Assembly: GCA_031308135.1 (NCBI GenBank)
Contig: JAHLJT010000631.1
Span: forward strand, 215,831,773 to 215,895,772
Length of the DNA: 64,000 bases
Origin: Acheta domesticus
Lineage: Eukaryota; Arthropoda; Insecta; Orthoptera; Gryllidae
Direction of reading: 5' to 3'
Below are positions 1 through 13,100 of this stretch, one piece after another. Each line of letters begins with the position of its first letter. Positions within the stretch are counted from its first letter, which is position 1. A model generated the notes under the pieces. It saw nothing but the letters and a program-made list of their open reading frames with translations, ran no database searches and was not told the origin of the DNA. The position numbers and the translations under genes are program-made.

Positions 1-472
1 CGAAGTTCACGGTTGAGCAGCGACGTTGTATCAACTCGCTAGACCCCAGAAAACGAGGGGAAAGGAGAAACTCTCAATCGTTTTGTTGGTTGACAAATTG
101 TCACGGGATAAAAGAGGGACAATTTTAAACTAGTGCTACTAATTGGTCTCGGTGTGCTTAAAACGTGAAGACATCTTCGTGTGCAACAATTAGTAGTACT
201 TTTAGTAAGACATAGTTCGTAGGTATGCAATTAAGATGTATCCGTTGACATAGTTTCAAAGTACCCAGGAGATATAAATTCACATCTTTGAGATTTAAGT
301 TCACTTTCTTTGCTCTTCTAAACTTCCAATTAGCGTAGCAGGTCTTTACCTGCTACGGTACCTACCAACACATTCCGGATAATGTGCGCATTTAACTTAG
401 CAATTTGTAATTATATTGTGTATAAAAGAAGGCGAGATTTTTGGAGTAGTCATAGATTAACAAAATATATTT

Positions 473-506
<34 letters not shown>

Positions 507-3160
507 TGTGAACATTATATAATTAAAATGAATTTAGTTTCTCCATTAACAAAAACTGAGTATGATAGATCTATAAATTCTTCTTTGGAAAATCACTACA
601 TGTCTTCCAATGTTTTTTCAACGCATATTCAGAATCTCATTAGAAAGGTAAAAGGATATGTACAACGATCGGTTTCCGATTCCAAGTATTTCTGGTTGTA
701 TGCGTAACGATGTGGTGTGTAAAAAGGAAACAGTCGGAAAGGAGTTTGGTAGGCATTACTTCGAGGATCATGCAAAGAGCTAAAACCTGTTTGGCCACTT
801 GTCTAACAAAAATATTGCAAAGGATTTCCTTACGCAGAACGCCTGGCGTACCTGAGCTGTTGCTCTCCTGTCATCTAAAATGTCGTGTCAGCAACTTCTC
901 TGAATTCGTGTTACTGCTTTCCTTGGCCAATGGTTCCTCAATTTACTGCCCGAGAAGTGGAGTTGAATGGAAAATTGTTTTATTGAGGTTACTTTCAATC
1001 CTTTTGCACGCTGGCTGATGTTCAGTTTGCCGTCTTGTAACCACAAGAACGGTAAAGGGCAGGGAATCTGCAACATTTCTGTATAATTTGCCTGTCTAAA
1101 TTAAAAAATTACCATCAAAAGATGAGAGCGTTAATTAAGATGATTACTTATTTGCACATCATCTAATTGAAAACATGAGGAAAGTTTCTGAGAAAATTGC
1201 TGATGCTCTTTATTTTGATCGGTAATCATGAAACTAATTGGAGATAGAAATTCGTTATGTTCGGAGGAATATTGCCTCCAGTGTATGTGGCCATCTGCTA
1301 GTTGCAATTCATATGAGATGAATGCGAAAGTTTAGAGATGGTACTTGCTTAAGTTATTAACAAGGGTTAATTACAAAACATCGCACTTCTTATATTTAAA
1401 ATACTTAAGGATTTCTAATACCCCAATTTCTTCATTTAATTGTTCTGTCTGCAACATTCGTGGAACATCCCTTCGAAACAAACTACTTAAGCATGAAAAC
1501 ATATTTCTCAACACTTTTGAGAAAATGAAGATATTTTTTTCAAATTTATATTTTCTAGAAATGTGCTAACTAGCTGGTCCTTTACTTGGTAGTTCTCAGA
1601 CCTCGCACGATGTTCGTTGACGTCGAAGGTTTACAAATGCACGACACTCCTTGAAGGAAACAAAGGTAAAGAATTCTGAAGTGCGTTCCTTCACAGTGGG
1701 AAAATGGCGATAATGGTACTAGACCCGACAGAGAACGGAAGCAGTTCAGCGAACAATTACATTGTTGCGCCGTCTTACGCAACTCAGCGTGGGGTGCATT
1801 TATGATTGTGGCCGCAATGAAATCCTGCGTCCTTCGCGTACATTAGTGTTTACGATCCTAAAACTGCCTGAGACAATGCGTAACCCAATAAGATTTTCCC
1901 AAAGAGCGTTATGTTAACCTTTCAATTTTCATGAACTGTCAAAATGGAAGATTTTTATTTATTTTCCGTGACACAGGACTGTTCGATGAACCATCGTCAT
2001 CACACTACCTGCTGGAAACCTCCAGCCAGAACATTACGGGTATTTAGTGATTAAGCGACACGTTATTCCGTTCCGAAGATTCACCATGGACTTTTCCAGT
2101 TTCTTCCGCGCCGGATATTGTGGCGAGTTTTGCAGGAAGCTCTTGTCTGGGTTTCATCTTGCCGGCAGAAGATAGTGTAACCGGAACAGGTTGTGGAAAG
2201 GGTCTATTGGTTGAATGAAATTGCTGGAAGAAATGCGCCTCTTTGCGTAACTGCCTTTCCCCGCACTTCGTGGGTGCTCGGCGGCGTTCGCTGGGCAGGC
2301 CAGGCGGCGCGAGCTTTCCTCTCCGGCCCACCGCATCGCCGATCTCGCTACCGCTACCCTCATTAAAAAAGGTTTTCCTTCCGATTCGCCGGCAACAAGC
2401 TCGCTCACGGCTGGAGACGTCGGACCGCAACTGGACCCGAGGAAAAAGCGAGAAACTAATTTCTCGTAACTGTTTCGTGGACAGTGGCCTCTGCCTAAGG
2501 AGGAGCTAAACCAATAATTTTGTTCGGGCTTTGAAAAAGAAAACAAGTTTTTTTTGTTCGGGTTCTCGTGAAAGTTTGCCTTCCAAATTTTATGTTTCTA
2601 GGTTACTATAGTAAAGAATTCATATAATTTTTTGTGGCTTTAATTTATAGAATTATTATACTTCTTGGATCATCTGATTTCTTTTTTACTCAATAAAATT
2701 TTATACAAAAGAAAAGTCATGTGAAGAATAAGCTCCTAGAGTAATATTGATTATTGCTCATAGTTTATTTAACAAAAAATGATGTTTAATGCTAGACACT
2801 TTAAAATAACATTATTGAAACTATATATTGAAAATTATCAAATAATGTGCGTGTTGAAATTCTGTAGTCGCTTAACTTTAAATTTTACATTCTTTGCACA
2901 TCCAGACTCCCAGCAAAATGCTCCCCCCTTAATGTTAAAAAATATACACTTTCTACTGTGGTCATTGTGTCTTCTCCAACTGAAAGATTTATCACTGAAG
3001 CTTTTAGAAACTAATTCTTACTAGTTGATCACTTATATCCGTTTTTCACAAAACCTTTAATGTTTATGTTCAGAGTTACATATCATTCTACGTGCGTAGT
3101 TTCATACATCTTTCAAAAAGATTTCCCAAAGAACTGTAATCTCTTGACCAAATGAGGTTT
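1..3160. other. Non-coding stretch, no recognised gene
   Basis: AT-rich sequence with only short ORFs that resemble no family I know. It holds a perfect TAA-type microsatellite at about 474-504. A GC-richer patch at roughly 2,050-2,520 is open in several frames on both strands, as expected from base composition rather than from a gene. The missing 5' exon(s) of the ACE-like gene could lie here or further upstream, but I could not identify a conserved N-terminal ACE segment. Confidence 0.6.
474..504. repeat. (TAA)n microsatellite
   Basis: About ten uninterrupted TAA units are read directly in the sequence. Confidence 0.95.
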
Positions 3161-3164
3161 TAGT

Positions 3165-3425
3165 TGTTGGTTTTCTAAGGCTTCTTCCGCCGATAGCCGG
3201 TTACCCTTTACGTCCCGATGAAACGTGTATTCGACCATACACTAGACACCAACACACTTGCGGGCTCCTCTTCTCTGGGGTGAGCAGAACATGACACCCT
3301 CCGCGACAAGTTATACAATAGAGACGAGGGACAAACAACCATTCCCAAGGCGGGACTCAAACCCGCGACCCTTCGGACCGAAGCGCTGAGTCGGAACACG
3401 CCCTTAGCCACCTCGGCTATCCAAG
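3165..3425 (-). repeat. tRNA-derived SINE (one copy)
   Basis: On the - strand the right end reads as a tRNA-like head. It has an A-box-like segment (TAGCCGAGGTGGCTAAGG) and a clear B box (GGGTTTGAGTCCC), followed by a roughly 170-bp body without tRNA structure. The bases flanking the head cannot form an acceptor stem, so this is a retroposed SINE rather than a tRNA gene. It differs from SINE families A and B below. The left end is approximate because only one copy is seen. Confidence 0.6.
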
Positions 3426-3429
3426 TCGG

Positions 3430-5650
3430 CTCAAACGAGGTGTTCGGGTTAAATGAAGGTAACTGACATTTCTCATGACGTAGGAAAAGGTGATGTGAAA
3501 CCGCAATTTTTCACATGCCGAGGGGAACAAATAATAACGTAATTACTCCCGAGATATGTTGTCTGTTCTTGAAATCACCTGTAATGTAGACATAGTTACT
3601 CTCTTTTCTTCACAACCCAAATATCCCAACTTTGGCCCAAAATAACAGATATTATTTAGTACATCCGAATCATTTATCTGGGTCAGTGTTGTTCCTACTT
3701 AATACGTACTTTTCCACATTAGTTTTAAGTTGTAACACTTATTACTATTTGTTAGAAACTTGAGTGACAATATATTTTAAAATTAAAAATTGCATATTCG
3801 ATATTCCAGTCTTATAAAGGTTATAATTTAATAATATTGATCTTACAGAAAAGTTATTCTAACTGCAATCGGGGAAAAACTCTAGCTACTGCGGATATTA
3901 CTTTATATACATACATATTAATATAGTATTCGTGAACTACATGATTTAGAAAGTAAATGCATTTTAAAAAGTTGAATAATATATTTAAAAAATATAAAAT
4001 GTCGTAATCGGTATTACGACGTCGGTCTTTGGAAATCAAGAGTGAATATGTTTGCGGTTTCGAAATGATTTAACGAAGTTAAATGGGGGAGAGGTTCGTC
4101 TATTGGCGTAATTAGCTAACGCATGGGTCTTACCAGCCTTCCCCGAGGCTTGTTCCCCGGCTAATCCATGTGGAATTCGTGATGGGCAAAGACGGCAGTA
4201 GGCTGAATTTTTCGTTCTCAAGTTCTCCCGTTTCCCCTACCTCTCATTCTGCCATTTCCCCATTAGCGTTCACCTCATGATCATTATCACTCCATTACCA
4301 TCCACTCATTAGGTCACTTAAGGGCTACAATGACCTCACCAGTTGTGGCCCCTAAACAAATGTATACATAAGTAAATAAAAATACAAATGAAACAAAAGT
4401 CAAATTCTGCGAATTCTTGCAAACTAGTAGAGTTGCTGCTAGTGAAATCTATTAGTTTTTTTGAAGGTGTCTAGGAAGTACTTTGTATACTTAGGAATTA
4501 CGAATCAACTGTGGAGGTTTAATAATTTTCCGTAAATATTCGTTTTCCATAAATTGAAAAGTTTTAAATTTCTTGAGTCAGATTTTTCTACATAGGGCAC
4601 GTATAAATGTTAAAGTTGTCTCTATTATTGATTTAGTAATTAATAATCAACAACATATTTTTTGAGAATGTTTGAAAATTGAGTAATTATACATTGTAAT
4701 TTTAACATTTTTGTGAAATCATTATTTGGAACTGCTTTAATTTGGATTTTCCAGTTTAATTTGTCTAGCTTTTAGTTTAATTGTCTAAAATTTATATTAG
4801 TTTTTTTGATCTGCTGATCAAAAGGGGTTCCAAGCGTAAATATTTTGGCTCACAATTTTTCAGGTTTTGCTTTTACTCTCCAGGTTTCAGTTCATAGGAT
4901 ACGTATGTTTAGTGAAGTCATATTGTAACTTGTATGCAAAGAGACTATTAGTATTCACGGGAATAAGGCAATGTAATCTATTTACACTGAAATGTTTGAA
5001 TTCATTAGTTCCGGAATATTTCGTATATAACGTTTAGGAAATTAATAAGATAGTAGAACCGATAATTTGGTGAAAATCTTTGTATTCTCAGAAAATGAAA
5101 CATTTTTCCGTATGTAAAATAATGCTTGTTTCTAACAGACATATCAATATGAGCCAACAAAAAAATCTTTTTCGCTCCATGAAGTGCATACTCTCTACCT
5201 TCGTACCTATGTAGGTTTGAAATGGGGTTATCTTAGATACTAGTGACGGGTCCTTAAGAGACTACTAAGACGTTTGATAAAATTCTGATAATGATGTTGG
5301 TTTCACAAAGAAAATCAGAAAACAATAGAGAGATTCATCTAATGAAAGATACATGTCATTAGATTTGTAAAAATATTATAGGAGTGTGATATGCGGTGAA
5401 CATGAGACAGTTTCCTAATGTGGAGAGCAAAGCTTGAAGATATTGTGGATGATAAATTACGGATACTTTTATTCTCCTGGGATTAACTCACCATTATAAG
5501 ATACTACCTTGAGGTTTTCTTGGCAAAGGCTTTCCAAAGGAAACATTACTTCTATGCGTCAATATTTATAGCTGAACGTCGTCATACAATGAAGTCACGA
5601 AGAACATAATGTATTGCTTGGTCACCATTTTTTTATTTATTTTTTTTAGA
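3430..5650. other. Non-coding stretch, nothing recognised
   Basis: AT-rich sequence without an ORF above about 60 codons and without a repeat that I could match elsewhere in the window. A GC-richer patch at about 4,080-4,210 has no recognisable content. Confidence 0.6.
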
Positions 5651-5654
5651 AATT

Positions 5655-6178
5655 ACCAACCGGATGAGTAGCTCAGGTTAACAACTGTTGCAACTGCAGC
5701 GGGAATTAGATGCCTACTGCCTACGGTACGATACTGTAAATATCTACTATACGAAACTAGATAAATGTCTGTTTTGAATACAGCTGTTGTCTGGAGGAGA
5801 ATTTTAGCTGACGGTAGGTCTGTTCAGAAGGTTTTTCAAGTTAATCCAGGCGAATGCTGGAACAGTACTGCAACAAACAGGCCAAGGATCGCGCGCAATC
5901 TTTCCTTTCTCATCCTTGTCACCACCTCTTCCCTTTAAAAATCGCACTTGCTTCTCCCACACGTGTCGGGTGACTAGTCGGGTGCACAGAGCTTGTCCCG
6001 GCTTGGTCAGTGCCCTGTAGGGGGGAGGTACTTTGAGTGTAAAGCCCGTAAAGCGATATTTTGCCTGGTATTTCGTTCTAGCGAGATAGGAACTCCGCCG
6101 ACTCCCAAGTTACAATGCGCAAAATACGTACGGGACTAGATCACAGCAACTGACAGGCAACAACCTCAATCAATCAGT
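5655..6178 (+). repeat. SINE family A, diverged copy
   Basis: This copy carries both modules of the family. The first (about 5,790-5,930) has the segments 'tgtctggaggagaatttta' and 'aggcgaatgctgg'. The second (about 5,970-6,178) has 'agagcttgtcccggct', the 'acgggacta' motif and the terminal 'aatcaatca' tail. The head upstream of 5,790 is too diverged to show a B box. Confidence 0.75.
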
Positions 6179-6179
6179 G

Positions 6180-7084
6180 TATTAACAAATTGCCAGTGCT
6201 ACTTCATAATCTAATATAAGCCATAGATTAAGATGTCATGCAGTAATTTGATTTTGTCAGGTTTGATGCTATCTGATCTTATCCAAATAGTAAACGTAAT
6301 GTATGAGAAGAATACGAAAATGTTTTTATTGAAAGTTTCCTTCTCAACGTTGCAAATGAAGTTGAAATTAATAAGAAAATCGCTAACTGACAGATTTTCA
6401 GAACCGTATAAAAGTATAAATGGAATAAATGACACTAATCAATGCAATTAACATAAAAAACAAGAATGTCTATTCGTAGCTGCGTGACACAAATATATTG
6501 CTTGTTACATGACAAACTCCTCGTCTGTTCAACTTTTCCGGTCGCTTAGAGAAAGCTATTTTCGCGGAAAAACTTAAGCGAAAATTATCAAATATGACAA
6601 TTTTACTGAATAAAGCGATCTTTGAACTATGAGCACAGTTCGAAACATTTCTGATTTTTACAAAAGTCTGAATTCCTCATGCATACTTTCTTCAAGGAAA
6701 AGGGCCCACAGCTTCTAGAGCTTAGTTCAAAACCAATGCTCAACAATCTTTTTTCTAGTGAATTTATTTCCTGTTGAGTAATATATTCATTTATAGGGGT
6801 TTTTTTCGATGTAAATACAAGACGGCAACTGGTGATGAATAATTGCTTAAGTCAATGTATTGAATATGAAAATGACACAAAGCAAGTATAACTAATATGT
6901 TGGATATTCCTGTTTCCAGTGTTTAAAAACCTGGGATGTTCTGCTTGTACGTTTCATGTTTAACCCTTCAATCCAGAAGCCTTCAGACGATCCGCGATTT
7001 AAAATTAAATTTGCTCTACACCGTACCTAGACAAAAAAGAATTTTCCTCCTTGCCTGGGTTGTCGAGTGGAAACTGTCACTCTT
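6180..7084. other. Non-coding stretch, nothing recognised
   Basis: AT-rich sequence. Two overlapping ORFs of about 72-74 codons on opposite strands (6,211-6,451) look like chance openings and match no family known to me. Confidence 0.6.
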
Positions 7085-7264
7085 AGGGCCCCTGCACACG
7101 AGCGTTGCGTTGAAGCGCGATAAGTAACCCGCGTCGTAGAATAACAGTTTCTTATGCCGAACGGCACACGAGCGTTTTAACAGTTCCGCATAAGATACAG
7201 TGTTAATTTGTGACGCGCGTTACTTATCGCGCGTCAACGCAACGCTCGTGTAACACAGGCCTTG
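7085..7264. mobile_element. Foldback MITE (near-complete hairpin)
   Basis: The whole segment of about 180 bp folds on itself. The left arm, from 7,087, contains 'acacgagcgttgcgttga' and 'gcgcgataagtaac'. The right arm, ending near 7,262, carries their reverse complements. An inner pair (AACAGTTTCTTATGCCGAAC against its near-complement around 7,183-7,206) continues the stem. The ends are G/C rich (GGCC...). It has no coding capacity, which fits a non-autonomous DNA transposon derivative; the superfamily cannot be assigned because no clean target-site duplication is visible. Confidence 0.8.
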
Positions 7265-8060
7265 GCGGTGCACTGACCTACGCGCTACCACTCTGACGCA
7301 TAGAGCCCCATTTCTCGCATCCACAATCCCACTCTCGGATACGTGCTGAAGGTTCAATCCTGTTTACTAAGGACGAACGTATTCCAATTGCATCCTTCCG
7401 TCAATTTTTCCTAAACCGTTTACCTACCTCTCCAAAAATTCATAGCCCGATTTCATTAAGTTTTCCACGTTAGTACGAAAAGAGCTCGCTCAGGTATCAA
7501 GGTTTTCAAGATCGCCCTTTCGTTTTCACATTTTAAGAATATAAACATATTTTGATAAAAAAGGATTTTCAAAGTTTATTTTGATTTCCTTTGAATTGCA
7601 ATGGTCAAATAGAGTAAGGAAAGCTTACTTTGGGATTTAACTGTATTGAATATTCATAATTTATTGAAACTGAGTTTTATGAATATCGTAGGATTCTCCA
7701 AGGAAGAGGGAAAAGGGACTATGGCCTTGCCATAAAATATGCAGAAATTAAATAATTATATTTTAATTAGTGAACGTACAGTTCCTAAAATTCTCCTGTT
7801 TTCACCCGTGTTCGAGGTATTACCTCGACTGATGCGAAAACATCTATTTGCTTTATTCAATTAGAAACTCTACTAAATTGTTTCCTCCTTTCTCGTCCCA
7901 AGAAATTGGATGCAATCGGACTATGCCTTCTCAGGTAGACACTAGTGGTGCTACAGAATAGCACAGACTTTCCCGTATTAGTTTTCTATTTCCTTGGGTG
8001 TTCGCTAGCTATTCAGAATTGCCACACACTCTTACTTGCCAGCTACCATCTATCACCGAC
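7265..8060. other. Non-coding stretch, nothing recognised
   Basis: AT-rich sequence between the foldback MITE and a family C repeat, without supported coding or RNA features. Confidence 0.6.
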
Positions 8061-8061
8061 A

Positions 8062-8640
8062 AAAGTACATTTTTTTGTCATTTTCTTAATTTGTCGGTTT
8101 CCTATTGGTAGAACGAAAATATTAATTTTAGAATATTAAAGAACACAAAAACATAGCAGTAAATGGCAATTTTCTATTAAAAATTATGTACCGTTTAAGA
8201 GGAAATGGCGTTTTAGCACTACTAAAAATGCGAAATTTTTTGAAAATCCCTGGGGGGCTTCATATAAAGTACCCTCAAATTTTGAAGAATCTTTTTCAAA
8301 ATCTCAAGCTTTGACTAGAATCAGATCGACCGGGTAATATCCATTTTGGAAGAAATCGTATGTATGCTTTAGACGCTAGCAGTGTTTACAGACGGACGTT
8401 TTCCTTTCAATTTGTTTTTCGGTATGAAGGACCTAGAAAACAGGGTTTCTGGCTACACCACGTGTTAGGGGATTTTTTTCTTAATTTAGCAACTGGTTTT
8501 ATCCACTTTTTCGTTTTCACGGCCCGGCAATTAATTTTTTTCCGCCGAAAATTGGCCATTTTTTCGCGCAGCATTACATAACTTTCCCTATACTACGTGT
8601 ATCACTCCGTATATACGTACGTATACGGGAAAATAGAAAG
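8062..8640 (+). repeat. Family C repeat, internally deleted copy
   Basis: The left part (8,075-8,235) matches 37,285-37,445 almost base for base. The right part (8,243-8,635) matches 38,340-38,750. The roughly 0.9 kb between them in the 37-kb copy is missing here, with the join at about 8,232-8,245 in 'aaattttttgaaaat'. It has no conserved ORF; a 73-codon opening at 8,360 is incidental. Confidence 0.85.
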
Positions 8641-8867
8641 TGAAAGGGCCAAGAAGCAAATGTGAGGGAAATTGACCGCGGTATCCAATCGGACGATTCC
8701 CGTCCTAGGAAACAAATTAGACATTTCTGATTAATTTGTAAAGGATTAAATTAGATGGAGGTGTTTAAGAATAGCACAGAATATTTTGAATCTGTTAGCC
8801 TCGACTAAATAGACTAGAAAACTAAGTTCTCGGCTGCTTACTATCGGCGATTAAAATTAATTTTTTC

Positions 8868-9985
8868 ACATTTTCTCAAGTTGTAAGTTTTCTAATAGTA
8901 GAATTGAAATATTACTTTAATAGTAATATTATAGAAGAGTAAAACATTGTCCTGCATGAAAGTTTTCATTGAAACATTTCGAGCCGTACTTGTGAAAATA
9001 CCGTTTGAACTTTTCTGAATATCTGTGATTTTAAGGCAATTTTGACAGAAAGTTTCAAGAAACTCAATGCGAAAGGATTTTAAGAGCTTATGTTCAGATA
9101 AGCAGTAATGAATAAAACTACCCTTAATGTAAATATTAACGTTGTGAAAGATGTTTAAAAAAATACATTTTTGAAATCTTTGAAATATCAAAAGAATACT
9201 TCAAAACGGCATTCATGAGATGTCATTCAGTACATTTAGTCCTATTTGTACAAAAAGTTAAAGAAGAAAATTTGGAGCCATGTTTTAGAATATCTTGTCT
9301 TCAAAAATGCCTTTCTTTAACGCAAAATGACACGAAAACTACTAATAATTTTTAAAAAAATTGTAAATGACACCTTTCAAGATCAAATATTGAAGAACAA
9401 ATTTCATTTAGATGAAACATATTTCCTTCAATATTGTAGTTGTACGAAGTCATCAACAAAATGTAAAACTGTAGCAATTTTCGGAAATTTTGAGAATTCA
9501 ACGGATATCATATCTGCGCCTTTTGTATAAGCGTAGCTCTATCCGATAAAAAGTCTGAATCCAAAACATCAGAGCAGTTTCTGAAATAATTTTTAAAATG
9601 TTGTCGAGGTTTCATGTAAAATACCACCAAAAATTAAAATATCCATTTGAAATTTTAGTGGCTATGACATCAGTCAAATCGATCGGGAAATTGCAATTTT
9701 TGTGAAAATCCTACTTGCAGTTTAGCCGCTAGCGTTATTGTTTTTTTTGGCGGACGGACGGATTGTTTGCCATAAATCAATTTTTCTGCCTCAATGACAG
9801 ACAAAACGTGGATTCTGACTACACATGTTAAACAAAGTCATTTATTACATTCAGGTACAAGAATTATTCACCATTTCCTTACAAGGGTCCTACAATACGA
9901 TTTTTTCTGCTTAAAAGTTTTCTTCTGTTTTTTGCCGACACCTTACATAACTTCATGTATACTTCGTATGTATTGTGCGAGAAAG
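8868..9985 (+). repeat. Family C repeat, older diverged copy
   Basis: The order of blocks follows the 37-kb copy. It opens with 'ttttctaatagtagaa', then has two units that end in a run like 'aaatttggagcc' (near 9,270), a block with 'caatattgtagttgtacgaa', the 'ccgctagcg ... cggacggacgg' block near 9,730, and the closing 'ttacataacttc'. It stops about 40 bp before the splice acceptor of the first visible ACE-like exon. Confidence 0.7.
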
Positions 9986-10027
9986 TAAGAATGGCATGAT
10001 TTATTGAATACATTTTCTAATTTTCAG

Positions 10028-10189
10028 CAAAATGCAACGTTGGAATACGCCGCCTTCGAAAAAGAGCAATGGCAAAACTACTTCAGCCGAGTAAATTATA
10101 CAGAGTTCGAAGATGAGGTTCTTATACGGCAGCTTGATTCTTTAAGCGTGTTGGGCATTCCGGCACTTGGATTGGCTGACCTTGAGGAG
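10028..10189 (+). CDS. Ance: ACE-like exon A (first visible)
   Basis: The exon opens after 'ttttcag' and closes before 'gtacgt'. It encodes 54 residues beginning [15 protein letters not shown], which fits the helical N-terminal part of the M2 domain. It starts in phase 0, so it needs an upstream exon ending in phase 0. It has potential N-glycosylation sites (NAT, NYT). Confidence 0.85.
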
Positions 10190-13100
10190 GTACGTTATAG
10201 TGGAATCCTTTGTTATTAAATCTTTGACCCCTGCGAATAAGCTGATAACTCCTGACTTCTAAATTCTGTGGAGAACGAAAAATCTCGCCATCCTCTGATT
10301 GAAACGAATTCTAACGTGAATAATCAGAAAACTCGCATTATCTTATTAACGGTTTTATCAAATTTATTTTTATAAATACACATATGGCGATTACTCAGCG
10401 ATCAGAAGGAATATAAATTAACTGTTTATACACAAATAAAGATAATGGTTATGTGTATTGAATTGTACACTTTTCACATTGGTCAAAGTTTATGTATCAG
10501 CTTATTTATCCAAGCCAAATAAATATAACACGACCTATATGTACACGGGTGTCACAAAATTTCTATGAAAATGAATTATATGACTTCTGTTAATTGGGAA
10601 GACAATGTCGACCATCATATTTCTGTGAAATATGCTAGTGATATTCTGAAATTAAAAAGAAAAATTAATTTGTATTGCAGCTTAGTACCAGTACAACGAA
10701 CATGACTAGCACGTATTCCACTGCGAAGATCTGCCCATATAAGAAACAGACTTGTGCAGTAAATGAAATGCTAAGCCTAGATCCAGGTAAGGTGAGAGCA
10801 AAAGTCATACCTGCAAGTCGGATAATGCTTAAAGTTCCAAAATATTACGTTGTTTAGACGTTAATTCGAAAAATAGCATGGTTTATATTGACCTTATTCA
10901 ATTATACATCTCATTCAATCAAACAATGTAATATTGAATATCTGACATCAGAAATTGTTAAAGTTATACTTGTAAATTGTATGTGAATTTCTATATACTG
11001 ACCCCACAGTACTGACGTTCAAAGAATGAATAAACCCCCATACATGCATACATACACAGTATATGAATTTAAACAAGAGAAACTTATCCATTTTCACCGT
11101 AAAGTTGATTTATCACATCATGTTAGTAATACTTTGTATTGTTAACAGGCATGGAGGAAATTATATCTAAATCAAGAGATTATGATGAGCTTACATACGT
11201 TTGGAAAGCTTGGCGTGATGCATCAGGGAAGTTGATGCGAGAAAACTACAAGAAATACGTGCAATTGAACAACAAAGCAGCACAGATGAATGGTAAAACG
11301 AAGTTATGTTATGAAATGCATACCTTTCACAAAAATAAACTATGGCCTAAAATTTAATGGCGTATTTTTCTAGTGAAGTTTTTCACATAAGAGAAAATAA
11401 AATTGATTATCTTACAGGAGTCTCGTGTTAAGACAAACGTGAGACGTTTATTAGTTGTCCTAAAGGGAAGCTAACATTCATTAATCCTACATTTACAGGA
11501 CAGACAGATCTGATACTTCTTCCAGGGATTCCAACTGATTTTCTGTTATTTATACACTAAAAAATTGCCGATGGACATGTCGCAGGGTTCGATGACATGG
11601 GAGAAATGTGGCGCCACGACTACGACTCTGAGTCGCTGAAGGAGGAGATGCTGAGCCTGTGGGAGACCATCGAGCCGCTGTACGTGGAGCTGCACAAGTA
11701 CGTGCGCAACAAGCTCAAGAGGCACTACGGGGACAAGCTGGACGTGTCGGACGGGCTGCTGCCCGCGCACGTGCTCGGTGAGAATTCTTATTGCAGCCAT
11801 GCACTGAAAAGCAACGTTTAGTCTTATGAACTTCTGAGTTTTCACGAAGGTAAGAGCGAGAGTTGTAGGCAAAATAAGATGCACTTCTGGATTCTTCTGA
11901 CGATCTGGATTTGTAGAAAGCAGTTTGCGCATTTTCTCGGTAAGATTTCAGCATGAAAATTATTTCTTTTTGGATTTTTGTTATTATTAATTGTTACTTT
12001 TGTCCCTTTATTCGCTGATCCTCCCTTTTACAACTTCTAGGAGAAAACAGGAAAACCTATCTTAGAAAACAATATGTCTTCTAGGAAAATAGGAAGTGTC
12101 ATAAAAACAATTAAAAAAGAGGTCAGTTCAGGGGTAGAGTTCTAATGTAAGATGGGTTACTCATCGTTTTACAGTAAAGAAATACTCAATATTTTTTTAA
12201 AACGAGCATTAATTACAATATCTAGTAACTATGAAATATCTGTAATAACTATAAACATCAGATATCTAACAATATCTATCAGGATGAAATCAAATTATTT
12301 TTTGAAAAAACTTCAATAGTGATTGAATGCTTTCGGTGAAAAGGATGTGAATTTACAATTGCGAATTCTACTGCTTGTTTTGACGACCGTTAAAGATACA
12401 AGATAATTCTTTTATAGCATTTGTTACGACCTATTGTTGTGTAGAGGCTTCACAATACAATTCCTCAAAAAAATTAATACGGTAAAAATGTATTTCTTTG
12501 ACACTTTTATTTTTATTGTCACAAATTAACAACTGAGCCATGCGGTTTACAAGCTGATTACTTCGGGTTCGTGTAAATGCCAGACACCTGGCATTTAGTG
12601 AAGAAAGTCATCAATTTAGTTACACTAATTGCGTAGTAATCTGTTTTACAGCAACAATATGCCAGAATCTAGACTTGCGATTATTCTTTACTTTTACTCA
12701 CTGATTCGTTGATCTGTAAAATTAATCTGATTTAATATAATTTTAATCAAACGAGGTACTATTGATCAAACTATCTACACAACCATTTCATAGGAAGTTC
12801 AAAAATACTGAATTATAAAATGTCATTAGCACTTGATTTCATAAATTAAATAATTTCGTTAATGAAATAAATCTTCAACTGTTGTATTCTTCATATATCT
12901 AGTTTTCTATCCAGTCTATATATATCACTTACCTAAACCCAATCAGTATCAACCGAGGTGAGGAATAGTGGCAAAGAAAGTTGCATACTTACTCATTGTC
13001 TGTACTATAAAGGAAACTTGATGTACTTAGCCCCCTTTCTCTGAATTAATGTTTTTGTTTTACCCCTCATTCTTATCTGATTCGCATTTTAGGATATTCT

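Noticed and set aside
2044..2546. Two overlapping minus-strand ORFs of about 130 codons
   Set aside because: No known motif, both frames equally open, and no splice context; treated as a GC-rich non-coding patch.
3328..3421. Possible tRNA gene on the minus strand
   Set aside because: A and B boxes are present, but the 5' and 3' ends do not pair as an acceptor stem and the homologous text continues as a SINE body.
1..10027. Upstream exon of the ACE-like gene carrying the signal peptide
   Set aside because: I searched by eye for the conserved N-terminal Trp-x-Tyr and Asn-x-Thr pattern ending in phase 0 and found no convincing candidate; it may be outside the window.
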